A program made the position numbers and the translations under genes. A DNA stretch of 64,000 nucleotides from Rutidosis leptorrhynchoides (lineage: Eukaryota; Streptophyta; Magnoliopsida; Asterales; Asteraceae): NCBI RefSeq assembly GCF_046630445.1, contig NC_092334.1, positions 188,052,501 to 188,116,500 of the forward strand, in the 5' to 3' direction. The notes under the pieces were generated by a model that was not told the DNA's origin, ran no database searches, and saw only the letters and a program-made list of their open reading frames with translations. This document shows positions 34,241-48,133 of this stretch, piece after piece. Every line of letters begins with the position of its first letter. Position 1 is the first letter of the stretch.

Positions 34241-34847
34241 TCTAATCTGAATCACTGGTTTCTTCTTCTTCGGACTTGGTTCGTTTTCCTAATTTTCTAG
34301 GGATATATGGTGTTCCTCTAATACGAGCCGTTGTTTTCCACAATGGTTTAGAAAAACCTGGTGGTTTAGAGGTTCCCGGGTTATTGTTACATTTTAGGAA
34401 ATACGGATGTTGCCGATACATATAAAGTTCATCGGGGTTGGAATCAGGTTTCTCTATTTTTATACCTTTTCTCCTATTATTTTATTTTGCTTTATTAAAT
34501 TGGGTCGAGATAATTTCTATAACATCATCGGAATCCTCATCGGGATCCGATTCATCGGAAAATTGGTAATCTTCCCAATATTTTGCTTCTTTGGCGGAAA
34601 CACCATTGACCATTTTTAACTTTGGTCCGTTGGTTGAGAATTTTCTTTTATTTAATCGATTTACTGTAGGTATCAATATTTCTTCCTCCAGAACCTCTTC
34701 TTCTTCCGGTTCCTCCTCTTCCGGTTCCTCCTCTTCCGGTTCCTCCTCTTCCGGTTCCTCTTCGAGAATTTGTGAATCTTCCCAATATATATTCAACTCT
34801 TCATTGTTATTAGATGAGTCGATGGGATTTGTACTAGAGGTAGACAT
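34241..34847 (-). pseudogene. Acidic Glu-rich ORF of Tekay, copy 1
   Basis: Minus strand from MSTSSTNPIDSSNNNEELN at 34847. A run of EEEPE units (15-bp repeats, 34701-34762) is followed by KYWEDYQFSDESDPDEDSDDVIEI. A TAA at 34482 interrupts it, after which the frame still matches copy 2 down to KRTKSEEEETSDSD and its stop near 34241. I recognise no family. Its place directly before the F-box ORF in both copies suggests the two were acquired together. Confidence 0.65.
34701..34762 (-). repeat. 15-bp coding minisatellite (EEEPE)n
   Basis: About four tandem units of CCTCCTCTTCCGGTT on the plus strand. In Tekay copy 2 the corresponding stretch has fewer regular units, interrupted by Leu, Thr and Lys codons. 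Confidence 0.8.
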
Positions 34848-35044
34848 CTATCACACAATATCAAACATGTTAAGAGATTAATTTATCACATAATATTTAC
34901 ATGTTACAATTTGTAGTTTCCAACAAAAAAAATATTAAGCAATCATTTTTAAAGAAAACACGGTCGAAGTCCAGACTCACTAATGCATCCTAACAAACTC
35001 GATAAGACACACTAATGCAAATTTTCTGGTTCTCTAAGACCAAT

Positions 35045-35056
35045 GCTCGGATACCA
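35045..35056 (-). other. Tekay copy 1 primer-binding site
   Basis: Minus strand TGGTATCCGAGC, two bases after the 5' LTR end; one change from the tRNA-Met site TGGTATCAGAGC. Copy 2 has the same variant at 52490-52502, so it is a family feature. Confidence 0.85.
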
Positions 35057-35058
35057 AC

Positions 35059-38608
<3,550 letters not shown>

Positions 38609-38935
38609 AACTCCTTGGTTATAAAAGGAGCTTATGGGATTACTTCCAAATTGCACCAATCAAAACACTTTAAGTATTTGATTATTTCTTTCTTTCTTAC
38701 CCTTGTTTGAGAGTTGTATTAGTTAAATATTTTGGAGAGTGTAGTTGGCTTAAGAGAGTCGTCTATATCATTATAACAATTTGTGATATAGTGTATTTCT
38801 CTCTTTGGGGGCCGGTAGTTTTTTCTCCTGTTTTGGAGTTACCACGTTAAATCTTGTGTTGTTTATTGATCTTATTTCTTTACTATTATTGTTGGGCTGG
38901 GTGGTGGGAATTAGTGAGACCGTAATTTCCCAACA
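38609..38935 (+). mobile_element. Gag-only Copia 5' LTR, right part
   Basis: Continues 25006-25089 after the Tekay insertion, beginning with the second AACTC. Aligns with 40558-40884. Confidence 0.92.
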
Positions 38936-38937
38936 AC

Positions 38938-38949
38938 TGGTATCAGAGC
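38938..38949 (+). other. Gag-only Copia primer-binding site
   Basis: TGGTATCAGAGC, two bases after the LTR end; complementary to initiator tRNA-Met. Confidence 0.9.
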
Positions 38950-39219
38950 GTCAGGTTTGACGGGGGTCTCGGTTATAGGAGTCGGAGTATGCTCTGTGGT
39001 TGCCACGGGAGTGGATCGTCCACATCAGAAACGAGTTCTATTAATCGTATAGGGTATCAGGTTAGACAATATTTTTTTCTGATTCGTAGTAATAGTTGGA
39101 TTTGTTAGTGGCAAGTTGTGGATTTCCGATTTAAAGGGTCCTGGCTACCTGCTACATCTTTTGGCTATTCGAAACGTGAGCAAAATCAGAGAAAGTGTTG
39201 TTTATAGGATAGGGATACG

Positions 39220-40011
39220 ATGTCGAAGTTCAGTCTAATGAGGTTTGATGTAGAGAAATTTGATGGGAGGATCAATTTTGGCTTATGGAAGGTTCAAGTC
39301 AAGGATGTGTTGATTCAGTCTGGTTTACACAAGGCTTTGAAGGGTAAACCCACCCTTGTTCCTGGCAGTGATTCTAGCAGTAAGTTCGATGAAGAAGAAT
39401 GGGATGATATGGATTTGAGGGCAGCAAGTGCGATTCGTCTATGTCTTGCAAAGAACGTGCTTGAAAATGTGCACGGGTTATCAACGGCAAATGAGCTTTG
39501 GGTTAAACTAGAGCAGTTGTACCAGGGCAAGGGCATCTCAAATCGGTTGTGTCTTAAAGAACAATTTCATACTATGCGTATGGATGGGGGTTCAAAGATT
39601 TCAGATCATCTAAGTATTCTTAACGGTATTGTTTCGGAACTGGAGGCTATTGGAGTTAAAACGGATGATGAAGATAAAGCTTTGAGATTGATATTATCTT
39701 TATAATCATCCTATGAGCACATGAAACCTATTCTAATGTACGGGAAAGAAACGTTGAAGTTTGAAGATGTTACTAGCAAGCTCCTATCCGAGGAGAAAAG
39801 ATTGGAAGGTAACGGGGTCTCGTCGTCAGAAACTACGGTACTGTTGTGTTCGGATAGGCAGAAGAGAAACTCTAGAAAGAATCTGACATGCTGGAAGTGC
39901 GGGAAGACTGGACATGTAAGGGTTAATTGTCCTGGTGGAGCTAATCCGGCAAATGGCTCCAAAGACGCTAACATTGTCTCCGTTGTTACGGAGAGTGACG
40001 AATTCTTCTGA
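39220..40011 (+). pseudogene. Copia gag of the gag-only element
   Basis: ATG at 39220. The capsid region is FDGRINFGLWKVQVKDVLIQ, AASAIRLCLAKNVLENV, ANELWVKLEQLYQGKGISNR and FHTMRMDGGSKISDHL (TNT1-like Copia gag). An in-frame TAA at 39703-39705 splits it; the same frame continues with SSYEHMKPILMYGKETLKFEDV and a CCHC zinc knuckle CWKCGKTGHVRVNC, and stops at 40011. Without the stop it would be about 263 residues. No protease, integrase or RT follows, so the element could move only with proteins from other Copia elements. Confidence 0.85.
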
Positions 40012-40478
40012 AGTCACATCATCCTCATGGTGTGTTCGCGCCACCATGGAAAGGGATATTCGTTAGCGGTTCCATAATTGCACATGGACATTGGTTTGGC
40101 GTTTATGCAGGTTGTGTGGTGGAAACGGATGTTGTAGCTGATGAAACTTCCAGGGAAAGCCAAACAGGAAGTTGCACCATAACAGTTCAGCTGAGTATAC
40201 AACATGTGCCGATATAAAATGCTTGGAATGTGATATTCTAAGTGCTATACTCTTTATGGTAGAGTATAATAATTCTGTTAAGGGATATGATTGTCTGTTA
40301 TGACAATGATTGTCGGGTCTTGACAATGTTCGATGAAGATGCAAGTTTTGTCTCTTGGGAGATAATGTCAATGGCATGAAGATGAGGATCTTGAAGTTGT
40401 CGTCGAGGAAGCGTCTACATCGGTTATCCTTGAAATGTGGAAGCATGGTTATCTTCTTCTATCCAAAAGGTGGAAATT
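40012..40478 (+). other. 3' internal segment of the gag-only Copia
   Basis: 467 bp between gag and 3' LTR with no pol remnant that I can recognise; it ends in the polypurine tract AAAGGTGGAAATT. Pol therefore looks cleanly absent rather than decayed. Confidence 0.7.
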
Positions 40479-40884
40479 TGTTGGTTTGTTTTTTGGCTAG
40501 TAGAAGAAATGTTTTTTTGCTTAGTCCCACATCGGTGGATGGAAATAGTTGGAGGTGAACTCCTTGGTTATAAAAGGAGCTTATTGGATTACTTCCAAAT
40601 TGCACCAATCAATACACTTTAAGTATTTGATTATTTCTTTCTTTCTTACCCTTGTTTGAGAGTTGTATTAGTTAAATATTTTGGAGAGTGTAGTTGGCTT
40701 AAGAGAGTCGTCTATATCATTGTAACAATTTGTGATATAGTGTATTTCTCTCTTTGGGGGCCAGTGGTTTTTTCTCCTGTTTTGGAGTTTCCACGTTAAA
40801 TCTTGTGTTGTGTATTGTTTTTATTTCTTTACTATTATTGTTGGGCTGGGTGGTGGGAGTTAGTGAGACCGTAATTTCCCAACA
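40479..40884 (+). mobile_element. Gag-only Copia 3' LTR
   Basis: 406 bp, TGTTGG to CCAACA, followed by the target duplication TAAAT. Confidence 0.93.
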
Positions 40885-41206
40885 TAAATGAGGAAGCTTT
40901 TGCTGCCATTGGTGTCCTCGATGGCTAAGTGAGGTCGTGAGGTCAAAGATGAGAATGAAATGGATGGCAGTGGTCTTATTAACCTTCATGTCCCTGACAT
41001 AAAGCTGACAAAATGGGTGGGTTCTCGAAGAGGTTTGTGAAACAAATTTGCATAGTCTTATGTGATTCAGTTCGAGTTATAAGTTGGTTTTTGAATGTAA
41101 TTTTCAAATAATGATATTGTCAATTCTATGGTTATGTTGGGTAATCTTGAAAGCCCAAAGTCAAGGCCAAATTACATGCCCAAATAAAATTCCAAGGAGA
41201 AGAATT
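40885..41206. other. Flank of the gag-only Copia, no recognised gene
   Basis: No gene. The last 37 bp (41170-41206) match the segment before the LTR at 42383, so the right part is internal sequence of a short LTR element. Confidence 0.5.
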
Positions 41207-42211
41207 TGTTTAGTCCGAATAAATAATAAGTGTGGCCCGAATCTGATGCTGTGGAAAGTGAAGAATCTAGTTTGTTACCAAAAAATAGTAGTACTGTCTG
41301 TATGTATTTGTAGTACGTAGGTGTGTGACACATGCAACGGTTAGTTATTAAGATCACGTAGTAAGTTATCTTTATTTGATCATGTGGATCAGGGGCGGAG
41401 CCAGGATTTTATATCACTGGGGTCACTTCATTGAGATATATATAATACGATGTACATGATAGAGATAAATACAAACAACTTGTAACTAAGTGATTGTATC
41501 GTTAGTACTTTGCCTTTCAATAAATAGAAAAAAAAAACTTAAAAAATCACAAGCTTGGATTACTCTTCGGTTTATAAGTATAATAATTGGTATGAAATCT
41601 TGTTTAAGAAACTAAACATTAAATAAAATCTACAGCCAAGCCAACAACTACAGTAAATGCTAAAGCAAATATAATACTTAACTTTTGCTTAAATTGGGCT
41701 GCTAAAAGAAACATTTTATATAAAGGAACAAGCTCTTAGGCTACTGATGCAAAGCTAAAAAATAGTTGGGCTACTAAAAAACATTGTGCTGCTTAAGAAA
41801 ATGATGCACATCATATTTAGGGTGGTGTCACCTACATATAGTACAACATTTTTACACTACATGGGCTGTTGTTGGCTGTGTACTATTAGGCCTTAAGTGG
41901 GGTCACAGGCACCCATAAACCTATATGTACATCCGCCTCTGATGTGGATCATGGGTAGTGATTTAGATAATGGTTAGTGGAGTAGATCATGGTAGTGGTC
42001 TTTTATATGTTTAGTAGTATTTAGATACATTGTAATCGTAGTTTGTAAAAACAGGCGGAAGTTTAAAATGTAGTCCTAGACTCCTAGTGTGTTTTTTGTT
42101 GTTGTCTCTATATTCAATATTCAATTTATTATCGAGTATATAAGAGTATTTTGAGTATGTCTCAACAAATAGTAAAAATGAAAGTAAGATTGTGATGTGT
42201 ATGGTCTAACA
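41207..42211 (+). mobile_element. Short Copia-like LTR, copy 1, with MITE insert
   Basis: Starts TGTTTAGTCC and ends TCTAACA. Without the MITE at 41390-41941 it is about 450 bp and matches 42383-42808. A primer-site-like TGGTATCTATAGCAGG follows at 42214. Confidence 0.7.
41390..41941. mobile_element. hAT-type MITE
   Basis: 552 bp starting CAGGGGCGGAGCC and ending CATCCGCCTCTG, an inverted pair, flanked by a perfect 8-bp target duplication ATGTGGAT (41382-41389 and 41942-41949). Eight-bp duplications and CAGGGGCGGA termini are typical of non-autonomous hAT elements. No transposase is encoded. Confidence 0.9.
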
Positions 42212-42382
42212 TTTGGTATCTATAGCAGGAAGATTCGGGTGCCTAGAAAGAAAGAAATAAATGGTTGATTGCAACCTTATGCAATCAAAGAAAGAAAAGA
42301 TTGTTATGATTAAGAGAAGAACATTATCGAAAGAGGTTCGCTTCAAATTACATGCCCAAATGAAAATCCAAGAAGAAGAATT
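42212..42382 (+). mobile_element. Tiny internal region between two short LTRs
   Basis: About 170 bp with a primer site TGGTATCTATAGC and a purine-rich end AAGAAGAAGAA; no coding capacity beyond a short Lys-rich frame. Size suggests a TRIM-like element or a deletion derivative. Confidence 0.6.
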
Positions 42383-42808
42383 TGTTTTAGTCCGAATAAT
42401 TAGTAAGTGTGGCCCGAGTCTGATGCTATGGAAAGTGAAGCATTTAGTTTATTACCAAAATAGTAGTAGTCTATGTATTTGTAGTACGTGGGTACATGCA
42501 TTACAACACTTAGTTTTTAAGATCATATAGTTAGTTGTTTTTATTTGGTCATGTGGAACATGGGTAGTGATTTAGATAATGGTTAGTGGACTAGATTATG
42601 GTAGTGGTCTTTTATATGTTAAGTGGAGTAGTATTTAAATACATTGTAATCGTAGTTTGTAAAACAAGCAGAACTTCAAAATGTAGTCCTAGAGTGTTTT
42701 TGTTGTTGTCTCTATATACAATTTATTATTGAGTATATGAGAAAATTTTGAGTACGTCCCAACAAATAGTAAGAATGAAAGCAAGATTGTGATGTGTATG
42801 TTCTAACA
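42383..42808 (+). mobile_element. Short Copia-like LTR, copy 2
   Basis: 426 bp, TGTTTTAGTCC to TTCTAACA, matching 41207-42211 apart from the MITE. Confidence 0.7.
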
Positions 42809-43744
42809 GGTTAAACTTGATATTGCAATATTGAGTACTTATATTACAATATATTTGACCTTCAAAATTTAAGTGATTTTCTCTGTGATTGTTGTTAAGT
42901 TGTGTAGCTGTATCTGGGTTAATGAGTTTACTTATTCATTGGATAGATTTTCTAACAGAGCTTGAATCTAATACTTCAACCTCTTTAATGAAGAACGAAT
43001 CTAATTTGAATTTGAAGTTGTTCTTGACCTCCTTAACCACGTCGACAAGCGAAGAGGGTAATAGGTTATTCGATTCGATAAATACATGTGCAACTCTGGT
43101 TTGTTTGAGCTCGGAGGAAGAAAGTGCAATGTGCAACACGTTTCCAAAAGATGCTGCAATCTTGAGTAATACTTTTCCGAAAGACCGGAAATTAATATCG
43201 AATTGAATCGGAAGAAACCTTCAGCTCAATTGGAAAAGGGTTCAATAACGAGGATGTCATCCACTCGAGGGTGATCAACGGTTAGCATAGTCACGTATTC
43301 TTCATCCGGGCAAACAATAATGAAGCCAAACGAACCAGGGTTTACAATGTGGTTCACAAGGGTTTACTTCAAGAATGTTATACTGTTTACTCACTTTGTG
43401 AATTATATATTTTGACAATTATTATGGTGTAACTAAATCTCATTGGAATTATTTGATCGTGTGAAGTTTTAATAAATATATGAATATATATCATGTGAAT
43501 GTTTTATATAATAAAAGATTATTATTATTGATGTCCGATGCGTTAATAAATTTTAAAAGTGCACACGTTTTTTCGATCAGACTAGCTGGTCCACATGCTT
43601 TAACTCAAAACAATATGTGCAAGCCAATGTTTGAGCAAATTCTACCGGACCGACTTAAGGGTCTGTTAAGAAGAGTGAAGCGGTCCATTTCACGTAGTCT
43701 ATTACTCCCAAACTAACTAAGCTATCTATTTAAAGGGTGGCTCC
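42809..43744. other. No confirmed gene; short frame of unknown nature
   Basis: A 105-residue plus frame (42889-43206) has no recognised domain. On the minus strand, 42936-43139 reads SSSELKQTRVAHVFIESNNL, then VVKEVKNNFKFKLDSFFIKEVEV, faintly like the DUF4283-type ORF1 region of plant LINEs, but too weak to call. Confidence 0.3.
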
Positions 43745-43860
43745 AAGTTTCAAACTTACAGGGATTGAACTTGGCCTACACCGGATATTCACAAGCCACC
43801 GAACACATGGCTAGCTATAAGGTGTTAGTTATTACCTTGTACCGGGCGAACCAAAGCGTT
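43745..43860 (-). other. Possible tRNA-derived SINE head
   Basis: Minus strand: an A-box-like TAGCCATGTGT (43803-43813) lies about 43 bp before the B-box-like AGTTCAATCCC (43762-43772). The following sequence is not clearly repeated elsewhere in the window, so SINE status rests on the promoter boxes alone. Confidence 0.35.
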
Positions 43861-43983
43861 AAAAAACTCATTTATTGAAGTGGTGTTTTACGTACATGAA
43901 TATAGAGAAAGAGAAAAAAAAATAATGGTTAAACTATGAAATGTGGATATATTTCGTTTTATATGATGTATTTAACACAGTAT

Positions 43984-44330
43984 TAGTAGGGCCGCCTTGT
44001 CAAATTTATGAGCCCGTACAATAAACAAAAGTGGGCCCTTTACATACGAAAATTTTTAATGTATAATAATAAATTCAATAATACTAATAAAGTCATACAT
44101 AATAATGAGTCTATGATCGATCAAAATATCAGTTTTAGAAAACGTAGTATCAAATCAAATGGTTATATTCGACTAATAATGTTTTTTATTTTTTTACATT
44201 CATCTCTTGATTAAAAACGAAACTAGGTATACACTATTAGGCTAATTTTTTTAGGGCCTTATATATATTGGATCATGTGCGACCGCACGCCTTGCCCGCC
44301 CAATATCCGGTCCTTCATTAAAAGCACGCC
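43984..44330. mobile_element. Possible degraded MITE
   Basis: A segment opening AGTAGGGCCGCCTTGTCAAATTTATGAGCCC and closing with GGGCCTTATATA and GCCTTGCCCGCCC, reminiscent of plant hAT-like repeats of the GGGCCGCC type. No clean terminal inverted repeat or target duplication was found. Confidence 0.3.
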
Positions 44331-44843
44331 TAATAAGTAGCACACACCAGTAACATTATCATAACATTTCTTCCAAAAAGTAGAATAATAAAAGTTACTG
44401 TATTAGTTTTCTTCAGCAATAACATAACAATAAACAATATCACATTATTCTTCTATCATTCATTAGAAGAATGAAATATCGATTTCAAATTTCAAAAATT
44501 TTGATGGAAGACAACATATTTGCTACAAAGTACATGTATTTGAGATTTTGAGCATTAACTTATATTTGATCTGAATGTTAGAAAATCGAAAAAAAAAAAA
44601 AATTAATAATTGAAAATTATCAGTTGGGTGTTCAATATGACCTTGTTAGAGGTAGAATTGTAGATGAGTCATAAGTTTAACGCCACTCCCCTAGTGACTT
44701 TCTTTTATTTTGTCCTCAAAGTGATGTCATATGTCAATGTATCTTTAGTTGACCCGACCCGACCCATAAAGATCATAACTTGACCCATGAGGGGAAACGG
44801 GTTGGTTCGAATAAAAACCATCACAACTTTCTCTAACCCTGCA
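44331..44843. other. Downstream flank of the PPR gene
   Basis: AT-rich with no gene. The part next to the PPR stop does not continue the PPR reading frame in any frame that I can follow. Confidence 0.5.
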
Positions 44844-46271
44844 CTAAGACTTGAAGGACCTTGGGTAACCTGCTTCTGTCCAACCCACATGGTTCAATGC
44901 AGTTAATAGCCCCGAAAACGTTACCAAATTCGGACAAATATTAGCCTCCAACATCTCCTCAAATAATTTGACCGCATCGTATTTCCATCCGTTCCTACTA
45001 CATGCCAATATCATCGTTGTATACACGCCTACATCTTTCTTTTGCAATCCACAAAACAAACCATACGCTTTATCAACACGTCCACATTTAGCATACAACT
45101 CAATTAACGCAGTACCCAATTCATCATCCATTGTAATACCCATTTGCTTCATCAACGTCTCGTGTATCCATAACCCAAAACTTAAATTTCCCCATTGAGT
45201 ACAAATAGATATAATAGTAGCTAAAGTCTTATTATCGGGTCGAATGTTTACATTTGACTGAATCATTTCATCAAACAGTTGGAGTGCATCTTTTAACCGG
45301 TCATTTTGAGCATAGCAAGTGATCATGGCATCATACAACGAATGACCTTTTTCATCCATTTCATTAAATATTTCACGAGCAGATTCAACAGCTCCATTTT
45401 TCGAGTATCCATCGATCATTTTCATACACGAAACAACATCTTGTTCAGGCATCACGTCATAAAAGTTGCGAGCGATTTCCATGTTCCCAGAATCAACGTA
45501 ACCAGTAATCATCGCAGTCCACGAAGGTGAAGTTTTAACTAGCATCGGCCCAAACGTAGCGATCGCCTTCTCCATATCTCCTTTTTTCGTGTACCACGAA
45601 ACCATAGAATTACAACAAGCAACATCCTTGTATCCCATCACAGAAAACAACTGTTCAGCCATGATCGAATTCCCTGATTCTAAAAACTCATCTATCACAT
45701 GAGACGCTGCATTTCTTTCAGACATTTCATCGAACACCTTCTGTTCTGTCTCCACATCATTAATTTTCGAATAAAACCCAACTAAAGCAGTTCCCACATG
45801 AACATCCCCACATAATCCGTACCCATGCACATGACCGTGTATCATGATCCCGCTAATCCGATTACGAAGCCTCGTACACGCTTGTATTGCAGACACTATA
45901 GTAGATGAGCAGGGTAACATCCCGGACCTATGTACACGAGCATATTCACGTACCGCATCTTGAAACTCGCCATGTTGGTATAAAAACTGAACGAAGGATG
46001 TTTGTGTGGCGACATTTGGGTATTTCGAGTGGTGAACGAGTGATTTAAGATAACGAATACTGGCTTCAGAATGATTCGATCTCGTGTTGATGATTTTGGT
46101 GATTATGATAGGCTCGAGATGGTTAAGTCCGTTGACGAGTATTAAAGCGTGCAGTTGATTCACTTGTTTGATAGTTAATGATAAATTTAACAAGGCTGTG
46201 ACTTTGGAAACCAACATTGAGATTCTATCTAGTTTAGAAGGTTTAAATGGATTTCGTAACTTGAATATCAT
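44844..46271 (-). CDS. PPR protein, C-terminally truncated
   Basis: 475-residue intronless frame from ATG at 46271. It is a pentatricopeptide-repeat protein of the PLS type, a family that binds organelle RNA for editing, splicing or stability. The N-terminus (SLTIKQVNQLHALILVNGLNHLEPIIITKI) is the usual LHA-type start, followed by tandem 31-36-residue repeats such as VHVGTALVGFYSKINDVETEQKVFDEM, SWTAMITGYVDSGNMEIARNFYDVMPE, SLYDAMITCYAQNDRLKDALQLFDEM and GVYTTMILACSRNGWKYDAVKLFEEML. Homology stops at LLTALNHVGWTEAGY near 44865; a short unrelated tail follows. The last repeats and E domain expected after that point, roughly 100 residues, are missing. It resembles the At4g22760 type, from memory. 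Either a truncated allele or a pseudogene. Confidence 0.85.
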   Translation of the reverse strand: MIFKLRNPFKPSKLDRISMLVSKVTALLNLSLTIKQVNQLHALILVNGLNHLEPIIITKIINTRSNHSEASIRYLKSLVHHSKYPNVATQTSFVQFLYQHGEFQDAVREYARVHRSGMLPCSSTIVSAIQACTRLRNRISGIMIHGHVHGYGLCGDVHVGTALVGFYSKINDVETEQKVFDEMSERNAASHVIDEFLESGNSIMAEQLFSVMGYKDVACCNSMVSWYTKKGDMEKAIATFGPMLVKTSPSWTAMITGYVDSGNMEIARNFYDVMPEQDVVSCMKMIDGYSKNGAVESAREIFNEMDEKGHSLYDAMITCYAQNDRLKDALQLFDEMIQSNVNIRPDNKTLATIISICTQWGNLSFGLWIHETLMKQMGITMDDELGTALIELYAKCGRVDKAYGLFCGLQKKDVGVYTTMILACSRNGWKYDAVKLFEEMLEANICPNLVTFSGLLTALNHVGWTEAGYPRSFKS

Positions 46272-47060
46272 TATTTAAAGCAATTACCAGCGGGTTGTCA
46301 GTGGTTGAGGCAATTCGTCGAACAGGTAACAGGCAAAACAAGAGATCGTAAACATAATCATCTGGTTAATATGAAAAATTTAAAATGATCGAAGGATGTA
46401 CGAAAACTAAAAAGGAAATGATGAGGTAGGAACGTTTGTGACACTGAGTGAAACAAATGGGCGACGGTCATGACGGTAGACGGTGGTGCATGAGGTTGAG
46501 TTCTAAAGCCACTTCGGTGAAACTATTACCCAAATGTTTATTTGAGCTTCGAGGCTTTGATAATGAACCTAGTTGGCACGATTAAACTTTTATAAGTATT
46601 TATAGAACATTTTACCTTTTTTTTTTCTTTTTTTTTTTTTTCCACAAAACTTTAACTATATAACCATGGACATTCACCAACCGATGAAAGAACCAATTAA
46701 ACAATAAAATTAACAAAAGCTCTAGCACGCCTCACTTTTAGAAAGCTAACCCACCATCAAAACATTTTACCTATTTACCTTGTATTAGTTGAAGTATTTA
46801 AATTCGAATGTTTTGTTGTTGTTGTTTTAATTCGAATGTTTTGTTTTTATATCGTGGGAAAACTTAAATTTAAATGAAAGTAGATTCGAGATGTAAAAAC
46901 ATATACAGCTTATGAGACTCAACAATTTATTTGCAGTAAATTCCACGATCTATTTGAAATGCAACTTTGAAAAACAATAGTTACAGACACTTGCAAACCT
47001 GATAACAAACATTAAACAATCAAAACAAGCACTAATTATCGAGACATCCACATAGATAGA
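46272..47060. other. Upstream flank of the PPR gene
   Basis: This should hold the PPR promoter and 5' untranslated region. I see no convincing TATA box near 46300 and no other gene. T-rich runs occur at 46615-46640. Confidence 0.5.
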
Positions 47061-47245
47061 TAGAGATGACAATGGATGCCGATTCATCGAATATTCATTC
47101 GATACGATTCATTTAGATGGATATCTATGATCTAAACGGATGATAAATGGAATGAATATGGTCATATGGATATGGATGATGTGAAAAATTAGTAGCAGAT
47201 ATGGATGACAATTTATTGTCCATGAATATATCAATTTATCACCCG

Positions 47246-47339
<94 letters not shown>

Positions 47340-47672
47340 TATCCTTATATGTATACACTATATAAACTATTAAAATATTATCGAAAATATGGATTATAAA
47401 GATACAACTATGTGAATAGTATTAGATTCATGTATCTTACATATATTACACATCTTTGTTAAAAGAATTTTGATTATTACATTTCACAACAGGAATATTT
47501 TTAGAAAAACTTAGCATCGAACGGAAACCCGATAACCCGCTTAATCCAACGGATTTGGATTTGGATGTATGAATTATATTTAAATGGATATGGATATAGA
47601 TTTTAAAAATTAAATGAATATATATATGGATATAGGCGCACCCGATCCATATCCGATACATTGTCATCCCTA
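47061..47672. mobile_element. MITE-like element with TAGRGATGACAATG termini
   Basis: Left end TAGAGATGACAATG and right end CATTGTCATCCCTA are 14-bp inverted repeats with one mismatch; subterminal parts are rich in GGATATGG and its complement. TAGGGATGACAAT ends are common in plant hAT-type non-autonomous elements. The 8-bp flanks (TAGATAGA, CTTCCAGA) match poorly, so the target duplication has decayed or the ends are slightly off. It holds an (AT)n tract at 47248-47335. Confidence 0.6.
47248..47335. repeat. (AT)n microsatellite
   Basis: About 88 bp of AT within the MITE-like element. Confidence 0.95.
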
Positions 47673-47917
47673 CTTCCAGACCACCGCGTTTTCACGAATT
47701 TTGAACAACGCAAAACAAAAGAAAACTGGACGCCGAAAAGCAATTCACATCGTGAAGCTACTACAACTTATGAATCCAGATTCTTCTCAAACGACTATAC
47801 ATAAAACAAGGCGAACAAAAATAAAACATGTGTATCGAGTAAGCAAAACCTTGAAGGCTTGACGCATCGAAACCAGGTGGTGGTTCAAAGAGATATAGGA
47901 TATAGCAGTGGCGGTAC
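47673..47917. other. Short unassigned segment
   Basis: No recognised gene. It lies between the MITE-like element and the Athila-like LTR; the DNA before the LTR is not clearly a polypurine tract. Confidence 0.4.
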
Positions 47918-48133
47918 TGATATCGGCTAAAAAGTCACGTTTTCACCTCGGTATTAAGGCCCAAAAATAATAAAGTTCTAAACTTTATCGCCAAAATACC
48001 CGCTTCGTCGGTCAATATTGGAGAACAAGTAATTACGAAGACGGTTCAAAAAGAATCAAGAGAATCGGAGCTAAAACGAAGATTCTAGAGCGAAAACGGT
48101 GAAAGACAAGAAATCAAGTTACGATCCAGGGAA

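Noticed and set aside
34241-34847. Envelope-like gene for the extra Tekay frames
   Set aside because: No signal peptide, membrane segment or glycosylation pattern; it lies 5' of gag, whereas envelope-like frames lie 3' of pol.
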